From positions 18,278,403 to 18,342,402 of the forward strand of contig OZ035960.1 of assembly GCA_964034945.1 (NCBI GenBank): a DNA stretch of 64,000 nt. The letters are read 5' to 3'. This stretch comes from Chrysopilus asiliformis (taxonomy: Eukaryota > Arthropoda > Insecta > Diptera > Rhagionidae). The notes beneath the pieces were generated by a model. That model ran no database searches and was not told the DNA's origin. It worked only from the letters and a program-made list of their open reading frames with translations. Position numbers and translations under genes: made by a program. Position 1 is the first letter of the stretch. Every line of letters begins with the position of its first letter. Of the stretch, positions 33,453 to 45,646 are shown in pieces.

Positions 33453-35164
33453 TATTTCATTTAATATTTTTTTTAAGCCAATTAAGTGCAATTTACTGAA
33501 ATTACTAGTGATAGTTACTGCTTGGTGCTAACGATACAATCAATATAGACTACTATAACAACCTTTGCTATTGGTGGTTTGTAATGAAAAACCTTACAAA
33601 TGTTGTTCATTGTTTAAAATATGCTTTATGTACTTATAGATTTTTTGTTTTCTAAAAGCGTTTTTCGTAAAACATTTCTATTATATTTTGGAAACTTTTT
33701 TCATGCCTGACTATTTTTTTCAAGAATTTTTCCAACAATGGTTCTAGGACAATACAGACATAATTTACCAACTTCAGAAACGATTCAATCTTGAATTCGT
33801 TTTTCATGAATCGTAATCGGGTAATTGCCCATTATTGAAAATTGCTCAAAAATCTATGATCGTTCATTTCGAAACTTTTCTGGATGTCCTGCCTGGGAGT
33901 GGGTTACATTTTCTCGCAATCTCTGAATGGAGCCCTAAGAACTTCAAATGAATATCTTGAATAATAGTGCGACAAATTGGTGGCTTGTGGGTGATGTGAT
34001 GAATAATCGTTTTCAAAAAGTTGATGTTGATGATGTTCCTCGAATCTCTGAATCATTTTGTGAGCTTTTCTAATGGAATTACCAAAAGAAGTCAGCCATT
34101 CAAAAGCGGCGGCGGCGGTTACCCACTCGACGGAAATAATCTTGAGCTATTTTTCCTGAGATTATTTTTTTTCTACTTTAATTTCTTGTTGGGGTTTTTA
34201 CCGTCTTTCCTTCCTTTTTCCTCGTTCGACTATTTATTCAGTTTTTTTTTTGGTTTTTTTTTGTTTCCTGGTATTATTTTGTGGAAATTTTCATTTTAGC
34301 CCCTTAACATTTCAACACATAAAACATTGCCCACGATCCAAGCTGAAAGGTCATTTTCTGAGTTTTGCCTCTTCCATGGGAAATTTTTCTTTTTCCTTTA
34401 ACCGAAAACGGGGAAAAATGTATTCAGTGCGTGAATGAGAAAGTGAAAAGAATTATTGCCGTCAAGTACTTAATGACCTTAAATTAAGAAGATTTAAGCG
34501 AATTAATTTTATCAGTAGACACTTTAAAAGTCAATTTCGAAACTGGGGCCAGACAAAATGAAAAACACAACAAAAACCCCTGGAAACTCGACCAACCCAA
34601 CTGTAATTATACACACCACCCTAAGTTTAATTTAATTTGTTCAAGTAATTAAATACAAACAGATTCATATCTTTTGTTAAATTTTTTTTTATTTGCATTC
34701 CTTTATACGAGAGTACATCATTTTGTTATACCTATAAATTACTTCAAGCAATCAAGCGTTTTTTATTATCTATATTTTAATCAAAATGGAGCAAATTCGA
34801 ATTTTGTGGGTTTTATGGGACTCTCTGGTGATCTGCAATTGTCTTTTTTGTACGCGTTTAAAATTCGATTTGAAGCTTCGTTTTTATCTTCGTCGTTCTA
34901 AAAAAAACCTCAACTCCGACTCCACACCACTAATTTTTATCTTGTAGCAGGCCCATGTTTACCAATAAAACGTTTGATTACTTGCATTTTTTGGCTATTT
35001 ACTTCTTACGAATTAATTGAAAACGGTTGAAATTGAGTTTTGGGAATGTGGAATATGATCGTTAAGAATAAAAGGAGATCTAAATTCGGGTCATAACTTT
35101 ATTTGTTTTGTGTAGAAAGGGCGTAAAGCTCAAATTAGACTGCAATTACGAATCTGTATCCTAG
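33453..35164. other. AT-rich non-coding DNA
   Basis: No gene recognised; a T-rich stretch (about 34140-34300) opens several frames. The 34-bp direct repeat at 34719-34752 is listed separately. Confidence 0.4.
34719..34752 (+). repeat. 34-bp direct repeat, left copy
   Basis: CATTTTGTTATACCTATAAA followed by TTACTTCAAGCAAT occurs here and again, without a mismatch, at 36849-36882. The two copies lie on either side of the hexamer array. The surrounding bases differ, so this is a short, exact duplication rather than a large one. Confidence 0.9.
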
Positions 35165-36538
35165 CAATCGGAATCGTAATCGCAATCGCAATCGCAATCG
35201 CAATCGCAATCGCAATCGCAATCGTAATCGTAATCGTAATCGTAATCGTAATCGTAATCGTAATCGTAATCGTAATCGTAATCGTAATCGTAATCGTAAT
35301 CGTAATCGTAATCGTAATCGTAATCGTAATCGCAATCGTAATCGTAATCGTAATCGTAATCGTAATCGTAATCGTAATCGTAATCGTAATCGTAATCGTA
35401 ATCGCAATCGCAATCGCAATCGTAATCGTAATCGTAATCGTAATCGTAATCGTAATCGTAATCGTAATCGTAATCGTAATCGTAATCGTAATCGTAATCG
35501 TAATCGTAATCGTAATCGTAATCGTAATCGTAATCGTAATCGTAATCGTAATCGTAATCGTAATCGTAATCGTAATCGTAATCGTAATCGTAATCGTAAT
35601 CGTAATCGTAATCGTAATCGTAATCGTAATCGTAATCGTAATCGTAATCGTAATCGTAATCGTAATCGTAATCGTAATCGTAATCGTAATCGTAATCGTA
35701 ATCGTAATCGTAATCGTAATCGTAATCGTAATCGTAATCGTAATCGTAATCGTAATCGTAATCGTAATCGTAATCGTAATCGTAATCGTAATCGTAATCG
35801 TAATCGTAATCGTAATCGTAATCGTAATCGTAATCGTAATCGTAATCGTAATCGTAATCGTAATCGTAATCGTAATCGTAATCGTAATCGTAATCGTAAT
35901 CGTAATCGTAATCGTAATCGTAATCGTAATCGTAATCGTAATCGTAATCGTAATCGTAATCGTAATCGTAATCGTAATCGTAATCGTAATCGTAATCGTA
36001 ATCGTAATCGTAATCGTAATCGTAATCGTAATCGTAATCGTAATCGTAATCGTAATCGTAATCGTAATCGTAATCGTAATCGTAATCGTAATCGTAATCG
36101 TAATCGTAATCGTAATCGTAATCGTAATCGTAATCGTAATCGTAATCGTAATCGTAATCGTAATCGTAATCGTAATCGTAATCGTAATCGTAATCGTAAT
36201 CGTAATCGTAATCGTAATCGTAATCGTAATCGTAATCGTAATCGTAATCGTAATCGTAATCGTAATCGTAATCGTAATCGTAATCGTAATCGTAATCGTA
36301 ATCGTAATCGTAATCGTAATCGTAATCGTAATCGTAATCGTAATCGTAATCGTAATCGTAATCGTAATCGTAATCGTAATCGTAATCGTAATCGTAATCG
36401 TAATCGTAATCGTAATCGTAATCGTAATCGTAATCGTAATCGTAATCGTAATCGTAATCGTAATCGTAATCGTAATCGTAATCGTAATCGTAATCGTAAT
36501 CGTAATCGTAATCGTAATCGTAATCGTAATCGTAATCG
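35165..36538. repeat. (TAATCG)n hexamer satellite, 229 units, 1374 bp
   Basis: The array stays in register throughout. CAATCG variants form a run of seven (35183-35224), one single unit (about 35333) and a run of three (35405-35422). One GAATCG is near the start. From 35423 to 36538 there are 186 uninterrupted identical units. The sequence is not a known arthropod telomere repeat (TTAGG or TCAGG). The 94-codon repeated RL frame is an artefact. Real length in the genome may differ, since such arrays are hard to assemble. Confidence 0.98.
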
Positions 36539-36848
36539 TTAGTCTGAATTGGGCTTAAGCGTGTTTATATAGCACTTAAAAGGATGTGACTCCAAATAGC
36601 GGAGAGAGAAGAGAGTTAATTTTCTCCATACAAACCGCTGTACCATGAATTATTGAGTGCAGCATAGCTAGCAAAGGTTTTCATAGACTTCAAATTTTGT
36701 CAAAACCCTGACTCGAAATTAATCACCTTCCGCTTTACAAAAAGTACAACCCCATTCAAATGTTTTTGTCGACAGACACATTTTTAACCGTTAATGTTGT
36801 ATATCCCGGTAAACATAGTTACAGGTGTTGTTTTTTCGCTGCAACAAA

Positions 36849-36882
36849 CATTTTGTTATACCTATAAATTACTTCAAGCAAT
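36849..36882 (+). repeat. 34-bp direct repeat, right copy
   Basis: Exact match to 34719-34752, about 310 bases to the right of the hexamer array. Confidence 0.9.
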
Positions 36883-39026
36883 TTACTCATTTAAAATTTC
36901 TTAAAGATATTGACACTCATACATTAACGCCGTGACCAATTTTTTGAGTGCGAGGGTAGTTATCTTTTGTTGTTAAGAATTCATATTCAAATACGGAGAG
37001 GAATCCAAATAGGAATATAAGAGACAGTGGACTATTCTGCAATGATTCCCAAAAAATAGGGACTTATTCCGATAATTTTGGGAAAATCTTTTTTGGCATC
37101 AATTCTCCTTTTTACTGTCTCGTATATTACAATTTTTTGTATATTACTAGGAGTCTGTTAAATCTCTCTGTATACCTTGTTGAATCTAGAAAAATAATGT
37201 ATTCCGTTTATTAATATTTCTAAAATAGCAAATGTGGTCATAAACCTTGCAACTAAATAAAAATTCATGAAAAATTGATGCTTCCTGCCAAACTTCATTT
37301 CACTTCCTGGAGAAAAAATCCTGAAACTAAAAAAAACATATATCAGAAAGGGTGAAAGAAATAATACCATATATGTATGTTTTAATGTATTCCAGAACAT
37401 AAGCGTGTAAATATCTCATGTAGTTTGGGGATTTTTCGAAAATAAGAAGACAAAAAAAAATACTCGTAGCACATTAGCAAGAGCAACATAAGCGATACGA
37501 CTACCGAAATTCAACTTGAACGAAACGGTAAAATGCTTTTCCGGGAAATCATGGTGACGACTACCAGTATATAAATATAAAAACTTTTCTACAAACCTAT
37601 ATATACATTATAATATTTAGTGCTGCATGTATGTATGTAGGATCGACCATTATGCAAATAGTTATTATCCGGAGCTTTTGTCTTGTTCAGCAGAAAGTTT
37701 CAAATTGCACTGGCGCTGCTTGTCTTCCTACAGGCTTCTCTGAGGCTAAGCCAGCTCAGTTGAAGAGATGTCATGAGGCACACCTACATATCCAGGTTTT
37801 GTCCTCATCGAGTACTTATATGTGACTATCCTGAAAGGAGCAGAACAAAAAACAAGTAAAAAAAAAAGACACTAAGCTTAAAGCATTATTGCTGATGTCG
37901 TCAACAACTCATATGAGACCCGAGTTATTCGACCGCTGAGAACGCCATATAACCTTAAGCATGTCTACTTTTGAACGGCTCCCCAGCATACACTTTAACA
38001 TTATCGCATATATGGGACGACTCCATGCGGTAAGATTGGGTGGGAAAAAAATGAACAGAACATTTCCACCAACAAAGTTGATTCTGGAATGACTTTGGCA
38101 GCGAGGTATTATCAGGCTCCAGATTGGATGATGACTGGCTCCGGCTAGCTAACCCGGTTAGATGGTAGTTTGGAGAAATTACTCCAACAGTGAATTCGCC
38201 TCCTGTAAGTTGGCTTACTGTGAAAATCCTCGGAGCGACACAAACTTATCAAGGCAGGAGAAGACGTAGAAGAAGACAAAAAAAAAATCACATAAAATGT
38301 GAATAGAAAAAATGCGGGAAAAAATAGTAAAATAGGAACTGACTTAATTGAAGTTACATTAATGTATGACTTGTGGTTTGTTTCTTTATTCTGATGTAGG
38401 TACTTGGAAGGAAATTGTTCAAATGTATTCAATTTCATTCACATATTTTCAATAGAATGAGTAAGTGTGGAGGCCATACTAGTAAGTACTTACCATTAAA
38501 GCCCACAAATTTATTCACTATGCAAAAATTATTTATTGTCAACTTGTTTCATGAAGTTACGTTGGCTGTGGCACTTTGTGTAACTCACAATAATCAGCCA
38601 GTAGTAGAATAACTTTATGCTTTAGCAGTTTCCCCATTATCCTGAAACTTAACCATATATATACCTACCGTTGTATACGCTTTAGATTTTATTCTATGGA
38701 AGCAATTAAAAGTTCAGTGAAAGGTAACAGGAATGCAATATTAAAATTTGCTCGAAATAATGCACATGAAAAGTTATATTCTTCTTTCGAAAAAGTTAGT
38801 TTTACTTATGTTCGTATTACATTAATACTTTATGTGTGTTGTATTCAACACATGTGGTGAAAGATTTGTTAATATGACTACAAAGAAACAAACGGAGTCA
38901 AACGAAAAGTTTTTGGATATTTTAAATTACACAACCTGGGGCATGTTTCATTCACTTTTATTATCGCTAGATAAATTTGAAGAAGAAAAACTGGTGTAGA
39001 ATAATATTTGGGAACGAATTAAGATC
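36883..39026. other. Non-coding DNA without recognised features
   Basis: AT-rich with a less AT-rich patch at about 37620-38240. ORFs there (37631-37825 with an ATG; 38145-38438 minus) show no domain. It may be intergenic or intronic host DNA. Confidence 0.4.
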
Positions 39027-39071
39027 ATCATACTAATATTCATACTAATATATAAAAATGAGTTGGTGTTT

Positions 39072-39102
<31 letters not shown>

Positions 39103-39390
39103 CCTCTTTCACGCAAAAACGGCTGAACCGATTGACTTGAAATATGGCATGAGTGTCTGTGGTACTTCTGGTTCCAACATAGGCATACGGAAAAGTAGCG
39201 CGAGGGGCGAGGGGTGGGGGGAGTAAGGGGAGGGGGTAAAGTGATTTCGAAACTTAGTTTTTGCGCTATGTTACTCTTTTGCGGGGAAACTACTGAACCG
39301 ATTGGCCTGAAATTTGGCCCCAACATAGATCTATTAAAAAGTAGCCCGAGAGGTGGACGGAGTAAGGGGAGGGGGTAAAATGATCTCGAT
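39027..39390 (-). repeat. Family S modular repeat, reversed and truncated copy
   Basis: On the minus strand it carries the last two modules of family S, a (CAGA)n tract (TCTG on plus at about 39078-39102) and the ATATTAGTATGA end. The first module and CTAGCTTGC start are missing. The AT end is duplicated (ATACTAATATTCATACTAATAT), as if two tails were joined. Confidence 0.85.
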
Positions 39391-40979
39391 GACGAGATAG
39401 CTGGAACATCAAATGAAAAAGACCGGCGTTAACGCGAATTGGGCACGCGATCGGGACCTCTGGGGACTTTGTTGCAGGCAAAGACTACAAACTTTGATTG
39501 TAGAGCCTAAGAACTAGAATTTTCATTTCCGAGGACTTATATCCGTTATCTGTTCCTATCGGTAGATGGTATTTCAATCAAATTATGTAGAAGTATAAAA
39601 GCAAAGAAAATACCCAGTAACAGAAGAGGTCGAAGACTGGTCTCGCCACGACCACAAAGCCACAGAACTGTTAAGAATTGAAGGCGCGGCCGGCGCAGAC
39701 TATGCGGCCCCTTGTGTTAGGCCGTATTCATAAAATACGTCATACGTTTGGGGGGTAAGGGCCCCCCTAAACGTGTTTATTTATTTATTTTTTTCAACAG
39801 GTGCTGAATTAGGTACAAAATTTTACAAATTATGTATGGCTGCTAATCAACAATTTAAATAAAAAAACTTGAAACTTTTTTTAAAGTGTGTTTAAAATTC
39901 TGACATAATTAATTATTAATTCATGAATTATTATATAACTATCTCTTGATAACGCTTATAAAAATCGTCAACAGTGGAGAGATGGTTTGAAAAGTCTGAA
40001 ATTTTATGGCTGCTGAGAGAATGCTGCCGAACAGCTGATCGATTTCTACAAATTATTCAAAGAGAACGTTCATGAAACATTCCACGCAAAAATACGAAAA
40101 TACCCAATCGGTCATTTTATCTGGTTTCATGAATACCCATATTATATTTAGGTATCTGCAGCCAGTTGTTTGTGAACTTTTTGAATTACCCCCATCTAAC
40201 CATCGGTTCTTCACATATCCATGCACACGTAATTAGTAAACATAGTTGCAGGTACTCCAGTTCTTTGCGTTAAATTTCTACATTGATACATTTTACGTAG
40301 AACCATAAATTTCTTTAAAACTTAAATTCAAAGGTGTTTTTTGAATGAAAAACTAAAACGGTCTTACTGTACGACTCGGTACTATATCAGTCATTTATCA
40401 TCACCGGTTGTTTTATTCTATTTGAAATTGCTTGTTATGCATCCGTTTTCATTTTTGCTTTTTTCTTTTTTCTTTTTTTTTTTTTTGAAGCTAAAAGCAG
40501 AGTTTTGTTCCTCAATTAGGAAAATTAAATCAAAAGAGTTAAAGTCTCTGTGGCATCAGTTATTTCATGGCTTGAATGCAGTAGCAGCACTTGCCAGTTG
40601 ATGAAAGTTTATTAACCTTGTCAGTGTCAATTATAAAAGCAATTTTCACTTCGTAGTTAGCTGTTTACTTTTGGCATTTATGGAAAAAGCTTCGTACTAT
40701 TTCAAATAGTGCAAGTTTCCATCTAAATTTTTCTATATACGTGTATTATGGTATACAGAAATAATTGCAAGGAAAAATAATCAACGGAAGGATCACTTAT
40801 TTTTGCAAATACTTGATTGCACTTTATTTGATTTTTTTTACTTATTTATTTCAATTGATAAAATTCACGGAAATTTTTTACTGGACGTTACGTGCGGAAT
40901 TTTTTGAATAACATTTACGAATTTCACCTAATTTTCTTTTGATGTTATTTTGAATTTACACAGAGTCAAAATATTTTTT
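39391..40979. other. Non-coding DNA with one old repeat end
   Basis: At about 39720-39775 a copy of the ATTCATAAAATACGTCAT-type repeat end occurs, with ACGTTTGGGGGG and CCCCCCTAAACGT forming a small stem. The remainder is AT-rich with no supported gene. Confidence 0.4.
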
Positions 40980-41060
40980 ACTTTCTTATACATAGTACGT
41001 AATACGAAGTATAATAAAGTATTAAGAACATGAAAAATTTCGACCTATTAATTTTGAATG
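40980..41060 (-). repeat. Reversed 3' end of family V
   Basis: GAAGTATAATAAAGTATT, followed by CATGAAAAATTTCGACC, is the complement of the V end at about 13430-13480. The rest of the family and the minisatellite are absent, so this is a short fragment. Confidence 0.75.
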
Positions 41061-41201
41061 AAACCTTCCTTACACGGTAAATATTTTCGCATCAAAATAA
41101 AAATAGGGGGCGGGATTAAACAAGCAGGCGCAGACAAAATGAGATCATTCACTTTACCCTACAGTACCCTTGTTTTTAGTTTTCCACTCCGCATATCATT
41201 A

Positions 41202-41591
41202 TGCCTGGAGCCCAATGAACGCAACGCGTACGCAGAAACTGTCACTTACAAGTTTGTTCCATAGAAATCATTTGAAGTGAGTACAGTGAACACAGAGAAC
41301 GCACCTACAACGCAAAAGTTTGCAAACTTCTAACTTTGCCGCAGAATTCGGCGTTGACAGTTCATAAAGTGAGGTTGGGGAAATGTCATTCGAGGAAAAA
41401 TTGATAGCCTTGATAAAGACCAACAAAGCAAATTATCGCTTCAGAATTATCCATTTTTGTAATTTTGCCAACTTTATACCACTTGTACTACTTCACGAGA
41501 TGCCATTGGGCTCTGCCGCTGAAATGTTGCGCTGCGTGACAGTTCACAGCGTTGCAGTTGCGTTCGCGTTGCGTTCATTGGGCTCCAGAGG
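41202..41591. mobile_element. TTA-flanked MITE, family H1, copy 2
   Basis: The ends ...CCTGGAGCCCAATGAACGC and GCGTTCATTGGGCTCCAGAGG match copy 1 (22620-23076), with TTA outside both (41199-41201, 41592-41594). It keeps GGGGAAATGTCATTCGAGG, an ATG in good context. That frame, read from this ATG at about 41383, is the 70-codon ORF beginning MSFEEKLIALIKTNKANYR. This could be a first-exon remnant of a transposase, but copy 1 breaks the frame early. Confidence 0.8.
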
Positions 41592-41594
41592 TTA

Positions 41595-43002
41595 GAGATT
41601 GTCCATAAAATAAATACATCACATATTTAGATTGGAGAGGGATGGTGGTAATGTGATGGCGATATTAACTACCATACAAAGAAGAGTGAAAAGCCTACTT
41701 AATGAACAGCAAATCATCCCCTTTTTTGTCATTGTTTTATGGGATTTCATACTGATTTTACCCTACCGTGACGTGTTTAATGGATATTGACTAGGAGCCA
41801 AATTCGTAGTTGACTGGTGGTTGAATTGTACTCTATTTTTTGTGTACTGCACGTTTCTGCCACTAGAAGTGGATCTATTGTAGTTGCGGATACGTGCCAA
41901 ACACCAAAAACGCTAGTTTGTCACAGAAGCGATTTTTTAAATGGATTTTCGAATACAGTAGAACTAGTAAAGCATTAAAAAAATACTAGTAGTAGTAGAA
42001 ATCAAAATCATGTAGCTACGTTAATTTACCGGAAATTAATAACGCATTGATAGAATGTGGAATTGTTTCCAACTAATATTATTAAACTTTTCGCATAAAT
42101 TTCCTGTCATAAGAAATCATAAATTACCCACATGTACTATACCTGAACGAATGTCAAAACTTTGTTGAGCTCCTTATTGTGACATCACGTATAAAGTTAT
42201 CTATTATACCCACTCTTGAACGGTAGATATTCTATAAGTATAAGGGAAGGGGGCGGGGAACATAACATTATCGCTGTTTTCTACATCCCTCCAACTAACT
42301 AAATGATGATGATGACTTTGATGATGATCCTAATACTGAAATTCCCCCTCACCGCTCGCCAATATGCTATAATCATCATCATCATAGATCTCTCATGTAT
42401 CAGACATTATAGTCCCTATAATCTAAACATCAGTTGTTTTACTATAAAAGTTCATTTGATATCTTGTCTCGGTTTCATACTCATGTTGTATTGACTTACT
42501 ACAATAAAATTACCAAAATTGGATTTTGTTCCCATAGGAGATGTTCTAGGAAGAGCTTACAAGTGTGTTTCCTTATAATTACGACTTCGTATCGTGTGCC
42601 AATAAACTTTTTCGTTGTGCCAGTAGTTGTTTTTTTCTTCTTCTTATTCTTCAGATTTTTATTTTCTTTTTTGCTTTTCCGTTTTTTTTTTTTTGCATAG
42701 ATATGCCGGGAAAGTATATTATTGGACATAGTACCGTAATAAATTGCCTACGTTTATTACACTGTTGGGAGATATTTTCCCGCTCTTTCTATGGGCAACA
42801 ATATAACTTGGGGAAATATGTCCCAATTTTATTAAAATTAACAACAATCGACAGAACAAATTGTTCAACGATAACCATTTGGAAAATTTGATTTCCAATT
42901 TTGTTTCTCAATTTGTAAGTTTGAAATATTGTATTTCGAACTGAAAATGTCATTTAAAAATATTGTGCTACATTTTATGTTCATATGCTTTAGGTCGCCT
43001 AT
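41595..43002. other. Non-coding AT-rich DNA
   Basis: Right after the MITE, at about 41601-41680, lies another GTCCATAAAATA...TCAC repeat end with GGAGAGGGATGG and GTAATGTGATGGC. (GAT)n and (ATC)n short runs lie at about 42303-42390. No gene seen. Confidence 0.4.
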
Positions 43003-43128
43003 GCCCAGTTGACATTAGGCTAGTTAAGAGTTGACATTAGCGGGTAACAACGACATAAGTTGATACTTTCCAACGAGTTTGATTGCCAGCTGCTGCCAAT
43101 CAGCAATTAGCCTAATGTCGATTTGGGC
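43003..43128. mobile_element. 126-bp TIR miniature element
   Basis: GCCCAGTTGACATTAGGCTA at the left pairs with the complement of TAGCCTAATGTCGATTTGGGC at the right, with one base gap and two mismatches. AT flanks both ends. A further GTTGACATTAGCGGG copy lies inside. It is too small to code. No superfamily is assigned. Confidence 0.65.
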
Positions 43129-44000
43129 ATTCAAAAAAATTAATAATTATAATAAAAAAAAATCTTCTGTTGGGTTTAGTCCTTAAAAAACTGAAAAAGG
43201 TGTGAACTACACATTTTCTAAGATGTGTTTTACAATATAACTTTTGTTATAAAATGCCATTAATTCTGCCAAATTTTTTCATTAAAAAATGCATCTTACT
43301 ATACGAATTATTTTGTATTCCTTACATCGTTTAAAGTCCTTTAAATAAATGGAAAATTTATGTTTATTCGTTGATCCGGTTAGCAAGTACTAGAATATAT
43401 GATTAAAATGAAATGTTTGTTTAGTGCTCTGGATAAAGTGAAAATGCTTGTCTGACTGTTGCGTTTCACACACTTTACTCAAAAGATTCGTGTCGCTTCT
43501 TTGCAATCCGTCGTATCATCTAGCAGCTGTTGCAACATAGGTAAGCATAACATTACCCCGAGGGGTTGTAACCTGTCCCAAGTTGTAGAGCATCCAAAGT
43601 GTATGCCGGGTAGCAAAACCGACTTCTCGACCTCACTTGACGTTTGGGGCCAAAGGTGAGTGAAAATGTGAAAGTGGTTGCTATAAAGTAGGATCAGTGT
43701 GTGTACGTTGCCCATAAATGTAAGGAAGCAACAGAGAATATATTATGGTGGCATCTGTGGCACTTTTTAATGCAACTACACATTACGTAGAGAAAAAACA
43801 TAAAGAAGAAATCTTATCTTGAGATTCTTGGTAATTGTGTTAATTAATTAAGGAATTTGAGTGGCGAAGAGAAACATGAAATTTTTCTTGTAAACATTTA
43901 GTTTTTATGTGCCCGTGTTGCTTGAAGCTGTGAAACTTTCAAAAAGCAAAAAAAAATCTTTTACCTTCATCAATCGAATTTTCGCTTGCAGTACATTTTT
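43129..44000. other. AT-rich non-coding DNA
   Basis: A short less AT-rich part at about 43460-43660 ends in AAAGGTGAGTG, which looks like a splice donor, but the open frame has no recognisable domain. Confidence 0.35.
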
Positions 44001-44538
44001 ATACTCTATATGATATATCATATGGGGTATATTAGATATAGTATACCGTTTGTAACGCATCGAACACAAAAATGAACTACACCCAGGGTGTTAGGAATGA
44101 TAAAAGATTTTGATTTCCGCACGTCCGTCCGTCTGTCGGTGAACACCATAACTTTCGAAAGGATTGATCTAGAGACTTGAAATTTTCTATAGTTACGTTT
44201 CTCGTAAATGGTTTTTTACAATTTTCTCGAAAACGGTGAGTCGTTTTGTAAAATTTATGAACGAAAAATGTGTTTAGAATAGTATTTTACATAACTTATC
44301 TATACATCAAAGTCCAGTTGGACTAATTGTTCCTCCCACCTCCATACAAATTGAATACTTTTTTGTCGATTTTCTCGAAAACGGTGAGCCGTATAGAAAA
44401 ATTTATAAAGGTAATATCTATTTAGAATATAATTTTACATAATTTTACATATATATTTAGAATATAATTTTACATAACCGTTCTATACACCAAAATCCAA
44501 TCGTACCACTCCTATTCCCCCTCTCATATACAAATGGA
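44001..44538 (+). repeat. Family B, copy 2
   Basis: It has the ATACTCTATATG start, GTATACCGTTTGTAACGCAT, and the unfilled GGTGTTAGGAATGA site that serves as the reference for the H3 insertion at 27409. It then has TCCGTCCGTCTGTCGG and three modules with TTCTCGAAAACGGTGAG. Near its right end a run of T is split by a reversed R copy (44539-44916). The phrase TTTAAATAAACA after that copy corresponds to TTTAAATAAAAA in copy 3. Confidence 0.85.
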
Positions 44539-44916
44539 TTTTTATACCCGTATGGTATGTATGTATACCAAAGGGTATACACACACCGTCATCACACACA
44601 AAAATGAATTACACCAGTGTGTTTAGAATGATAAAAATAATTAATTTTTGGGGTACCTACCCCCCATACGAACGAAAACGTTTTTTGCGAATATCTCAAA
44701 AACGATGCATCTTATCAAAAAAGTCCAAAAACAAAAGTTATTTAGGATATGATTTTACATACATCAAAGTCCGATTGGAATAAGTTTGAAAAAATCTTAT
44801 TGGAAAGTTTGACTTCAAAGTGGAATTTTGGTACAACTGTTCGAATTTTGATACGAATATCACCATACGGGTCTCCAATGATTGCCAGATTGGCAATTAT
44901 AGCTTTTGTTATGTTT
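44539..44916 (-). repeat. Family R, reversed copy inside family B
   Basis: Minus-strand R copy with its 3' end ATACGGGTATAAAAA at the left and 5' end AAACATAACAAAAGC at the right. The block between the GGGGTACC palindrome and CATTCTAAACACACTGG, which normally holds the CAGA tract, is deleted. It is inserted in a T run of family B; about five T bases are present on both sides, consistent with a duplicated A/T target. Confidence 0.9.
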
Positions 44917-45461
44917 TTAAATAAACATTTTGGCCCCTGGCAATCGTCGCTTTTCCTTTGCTTTAAACTTGTCTTGCATTGGATTATTCTTCAAAATTTT
45001 CGCCTGCGGAGCATTTTTTGAAGAAGATTCCTAAAAAAATTTACTTTTAGGGTTTTTTTGACATGACTTTTTAAATATTCCTGTAAAAAGGAACAAACAA
45101 CTTAAAACTTCGCAGGCTTCAAGTTTTAGCAAGTAGTGATATGTGAAATTTCTTTAGATCTTTTGATTCAACTCTGAATATTTTTCATAGGCAGCATGAT
45201 ACTTAGACAAATTTTCAATATTTTTGGCTAAATTTCAAATATTTGGATGTTTGGCATGTCAAGCAGTCGCATTGATGCATTGCGCTATTTTTAAAACCAG
45301 CAAAGAATTCGAGAGTTGTTACCTCCTTGTGCAAAAAAAAACAATTCTTTTGTAGAATTTCTTTTGAAGATTGTGCTAAAAAACAATTCTTTTGGAGAAG
45401 AAAAACGTTTAAATTTTATTTCTTAAAAAATCGCGCAATGCGGCGACGCAACACTCTCTAA
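44917..45461. other. AT-rich non-coding DNA
   Basis: Nothing recognised except the AAATCGCGCAATGCGGCGACGCAACACTCTCTAA-type block (in parts at 45429-45460), which recurs to the right of the next element. Confidence 0.4.
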
Positions 45462-45643
45462 AGGGGCCTCCACACGTTCAATGTTACTTTACAAGTATTA
45501 TTGATGAAAAATTTTCGTCTAGTAACATTGTTGGAAACTGCTCCCACACGTAACATTGAAGAGCATCCAAACGATCAATGTTACTTGAAATATGAGTCAT
45601 TCAAGTAAAATTGTAAAGTAATATTGAACGTGTGGAGGCTCCT
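45462..45643. mobile_element. TAA-flanked MITE, family H3, clean copy
   Basis: A 182-bp element with ends AGGGGCCTCCACACGTTCAA and TTGAACGTGTGGAGGCTCCT-like (one base changed), flanked by TAA (45459-45461, 45644-45646). It is the uninterrupted form of the copy at 27409-28178 and shows the empty site for H4. Similar ATCACGCAATG...GCGACGCAACACTCTCTAA blocks occur on both sides, so the host sequence was itself tandemly repeated. Confidence 0.92.
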
Positions 45644-45646
45644 TAA

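Noticed and set aside
35135..35419. 94-codon minus ORF of repeated RL
   Set aside because: It is the hexamer satellite read in frame; no unique sequence.
35165..36538. Idea that the hexamer array is an internal telomere remnant
   Set aside because: TAATCG is not TTAGG, TCAGG or another telomere motif known to me in arthropods, and it has no G-rich strand.
43459..43660. Possible host exon ending in AAAGGTGAGTG
   Set aside because: A donor-like site alone is weak; the open frame has no recognised domain and no acceptor or second exon could be paired with it.
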